Source of the DNA: Clostridiales bacterium
Lineage (GTDB): Bacteria > Bacillota > Clostridia > Peptostreptococcales > Anaerovoracaceae
Length of the DNA stretch: 6,785 nt
Assembly: GCA_009778945.1 (NCBI GenBank)
Contig: WRFF01000096.1
Span: 1 to 6,785, forward strand
Direction: 5' to 3'
In this document: positions 4,745-6,785 of the stretch, piece after piece
Position numbering within the stretch: position 1 is the stretch's first letter
Layout: each line of letters begins with the position of its first letter
Notes under the pieces: generated by a model
What the model saw: the letters and a program-made list of their open reading frames with translations, nothing else
What the model was told of the DNA's origin: nothing
Database searches by the model: none
Position numbers and translations under genes: made by a program

Positions 4745-6785
4745 ATGAGAGTGAATAAAGAACGGGTCACAAGACTCAGAAACCATATGATTGTCAAACC
4801 GTCTGTTTGCCTTGAACGAGCTCAATTTTTGACGGACTCCTATAAGGAAACCGAAGGGTATGAATACCCCTACAGGCAGGCCTTTGCCCTTGAGAAGATA
4901 TTGGCAAACATCACGGTGCAGATTGACGACGACGAACTGCTCGCAGGGCGCATCACGAAATATTGGCGCGGGGCCATGGTGCTTCCCGAAATCAACGCCC
5001 AGTGGCTCAGGGAAGAAGCCGATATGATTTCCACACGCGCGACCAACACGTTCCAGCCGTTGGCGGAAGACGAGAAAGGGCAATTGTTCGAAATCCTTAA
5101 CTACTGGAAAGACCGGGAACTGCTTGAAATGTGGAAAAAGAAAGTCCCGCAGAAAATACTCGACGGATTCATGTATACGGGGCTCCTGGGCGGACCGACG
5201 TTTGCCTCAAACGACCACTATCTCACGCATGTCAGCGCCAAATATGAAAAACTGCTGGACGTCGGGCTTTTGGGCATTCGCAAGGAGATAGAGGATGAGA
5301 TCGCCGGGCTTGACCTGACGGTCCCCGCGGATTTCGAAAAATTGCAGTATCTGGAGGCGATGCTTATTTCAAACAAAGCGGCCATGGATTTTGCGCTGCG
5401 TTACTCGAAATTGGCCGCCGAGCAGGCGGTGAAGGCCGCCGATCCGGAACGCAAGGCGGAACTTTTGGAAATTTCACGCATATGCGCCAAAGTCCCGGCC
5501 AATCCCGCGGATACGTATTACGAGTGCCTCCAGTCGATCGTAATGGCGTGGACGGTGATCAATATTGAAGGCCAGGGCAACGGGCTTTGCTTCGGCAGGC
5601 TGGACCAGATCCTTTATCCGTATTATATGCGCGAAAAGGAAGCGGGTACGCTCACGGACGACGCGGCGAAAATGCTGATGTCGATGCTGTATATCAAAGC
5701 GAACGGCGTCGTCAATGTAGACGATACGCCTACGTCGCAGGTGTTCACCGGATGGCCGCAGACGATGAACGTGGATATCGGAGGGATTGATAAAGGCGGG
5801 CATGACGCGGTCAACGAGCTTTCGCATCTGTGCCTTGACGCCGATCTTGATGTCGGCCTGACGCAAAACGATACCGTCGTCCGGATCTCGTCAAAGACCC
5901 CGAGTTCCTTCGTCATACACGCGATCGAAGTGGCGAAAGCGCTCCGCGGCAAGGTCAAATTCATGAGCGACGACACCATCATCCCGCAGATGATGAACGA
6001 CGGGTACTCGCTTGAAGACGCGCGCGATTATGTCATCACGGGCTGCAGCACTGTGACCGTGTCGGGCAAATCCGTCGACACGCCGGGAACGCTCATCAAT
6101 TGCCCGCTTTGTTTGGAGCTTGCGCTCAACGACGGCGTCCGCAGAATGGACGGGCTTCAGCTTGGCCCAAAAACCGGGAACCCGAGAAAATTCACGTCCT
6201 ATGAAGAGGTATGGGAAGCGTACAAGGCCCAGGTGAAACCCGCCTATGAAATCGCGGCCCTGTTCCGCAGTTCGGACCGCCATATGTATGTGGAATACAG
6301 GCCTATCCCATTCCATTCGAGCCTGTTCCTCGGGCCGATCCAGAAAGGCAAGGATATGTGGGGCGGCGGCACGCAATATTCGCGGTGCTCGATTTCGCCT
6401 TCCGGCGCGCCGAACGTAGGCGATTCGCTTGCGGCGATCAAGAAGGTTGTTTTTGAGGACAAAGCAATCACCATGAGCGAACTCATTGATGCCCTTGACG
6501 CGAACTTTGAAGGGCATGAGAAAGCGCTGAAACTGCTTTCGGACGCTCCGAAATACGGGAACGATATCGACTACGTCGACAATATTGTCAACGATGTGCT
6601 GCTGCACGCCGTGGAAGTCATCACGCCCCTTCGCGGAAGCGGAAACGCGCTTATGACCGTTTCTCCCGCGGCTCTGACAGGAAACGTCCCGCTCGGGGCA
6701 ATCACCGGGGCGCTTCCCGACGGCAGAAAAGCCGGATTGCCTATTTCGGAAGGCGGCGTATCGCCTTATCAGGGCAGTAACGACA
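4745..6785 (+). CDS. Second glycyl-radical-enzyme family protein, 3'-truncated by the window end
   Basis: The frame is open from 4745 to the last base: 680 complete codons plus one base, with no stop. By comparison with its neighbour about 110 residues are missing, including the glycyl-radical loop, so its radical glycine cannot be checked here. By eye it is about two-thirds identical to the first GRE, with the same order of motifs: DDDELLAGR, GLCFGRLDQILYPYY, GGIDKGGHDAVNELSHL, VITGCSTVTVSGK with Cys434, DSLAAIKKVVFEDKAITM, PKYGNDIDYVD and TGALPDGRKAGLP. Residue 436, two after the cysteine, is Thr, not the Glu of dehydratase-type GREs. It is more canonical than the first paralogue: SDDTIIPQ (408-415) and GALPDGRKAG keep family-like residues the other has lost. 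It starts 16 bases after the first GRE stop and is probably co-transcribed with it. I expect it to be the radical-bearing subunit or enzyme charged by the upstream activase, but this is inference. The substrate is unknown. Confidence 0.93.
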   Translation, partial: MRVNKERVTRLRNHMIVKPSVCLERAQFLTDSYKETEGYEYPYRQAFALEKILANITVQIDDDELLAGRITKYWRGAMVLPEINAQWLREEADMISTRATNTFQPLAEDEKGQLFEILNYWKDRELLEMWKKKVPQKILDGFMYTGLLGGPTFASNDHYLTHVSAKYEKLLDVGLLGIRKEIEDEIAGLDLTVPADFEKLQYLEAMLISNKAAMDFALRYSKLAAEQAVKAADPERKAELLEISRICAKVPANPADTYYECLQSIVMAWTVINIEGQGNGLCFGRLDQILYPYYMREKEAGTLTDDAAKMLMSMLYIKANGVVNVDDTPTSQVFTGWPQTMNVDIGGIDKGGHDAVNELSHLCLDADLDVGLTQNDTVVRISSKTPSSFVIHAIEVAKALRGKVKFMSDDTIIPQMMNDGYSLEDARDYVITGCSTVTVSGKSVDTPGTLINCPLCLELALNDGVRRMDGLQLGPKTGNPRKFTSYEEVWEAYKAQVKPAYEIAALFRSSDRHMYVEYRPIPFHSSLFLGPIQKGKDMWGGGTQYSRCSISPSGAPNVGDSLAAIKKVVFEDKAITMSELIDALDANFEGHEKALKLLSDAPKYGNDIDYVDNIVNDVLLHAVEVITPLRGSGNALMTVSPAALTGNVPLGAITGALPDGRKAGLPISEGGVSPYQGSND

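Overview
The window is a compact, one-directional anaerobic operon fragment. It carries the tail of an upstream gene, a metal-site-like beta-propeller protein of the LVIVD-repeat type, a glycyl-radical-enzyme (GRE) activating enzyme, and two tandem paralogous GRE-family proteins, the second cut by the window end. Genes are packed tightly: the upstream stop codon lies inside the next ribosome binding site, the next junction is a 4-base ATGA overlap, and the following gaps are 36 and 16 bases. All are probably co-transcribed. No promoter is visible, so transcription most likely starts upstream of base 1.

The oxygen-sensitive GRE machinery implies a strict or facultative anaerobe. Strong AGGAGG-type ribosome binding sites and moderately GC-rich coding sequence would fit an anaerobic Bacillota/Clostridia-like organism, but this is a weak inference and other anaerobic phyla are possible. 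There are no RNA genes, mobile elements or CRISPR arrays, and no stretch over 300 bases lacks a gene.

Region by region: 1-59, C-terminal end of a gene whose last 18 codons resemble the end of the next protein, suggesting tandem propeller paralogues. 71-1411, 446-aa propeller with six recognisable repeats and a set of histidines at equivalent blade positions. 1408-2325, radical-SAM activating enzyme with two ferredoxin-type clusters. 2301-2343, a hairpin and T tract between activase and GRE. 2362-4728, complete GRE-family protein (788 aa). 4745-6785, a second GRE-family protein, about 680 residues visible.

The main discovery is in the GRE pair. The first paralogue has the active-site cysteine loop and an otherwise well-conserved C-terminal radical loop, but the glycine that carries the radical is threonine (RVATYS instead of the family's RVxGYS/F), a two-base codon difference. 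It also departs from family consensus at other positions where its neighbour keeps it. The second paralogue is more canonical, but its radical loop lies beyond the window. In both, the cysteine loop is GCSTV, without the glutamate two residues after the cysteine that marks GRE dehydratases and many lyases. A plausible model is an uncharacterised GRE system in which an activase charges the second paralogue, the first acts as a radical-less partner or diverged pseudoenzyme, and one or two metal-dependent propeller proteins act in the same pathway. The substrate cannot be named from this sequence.
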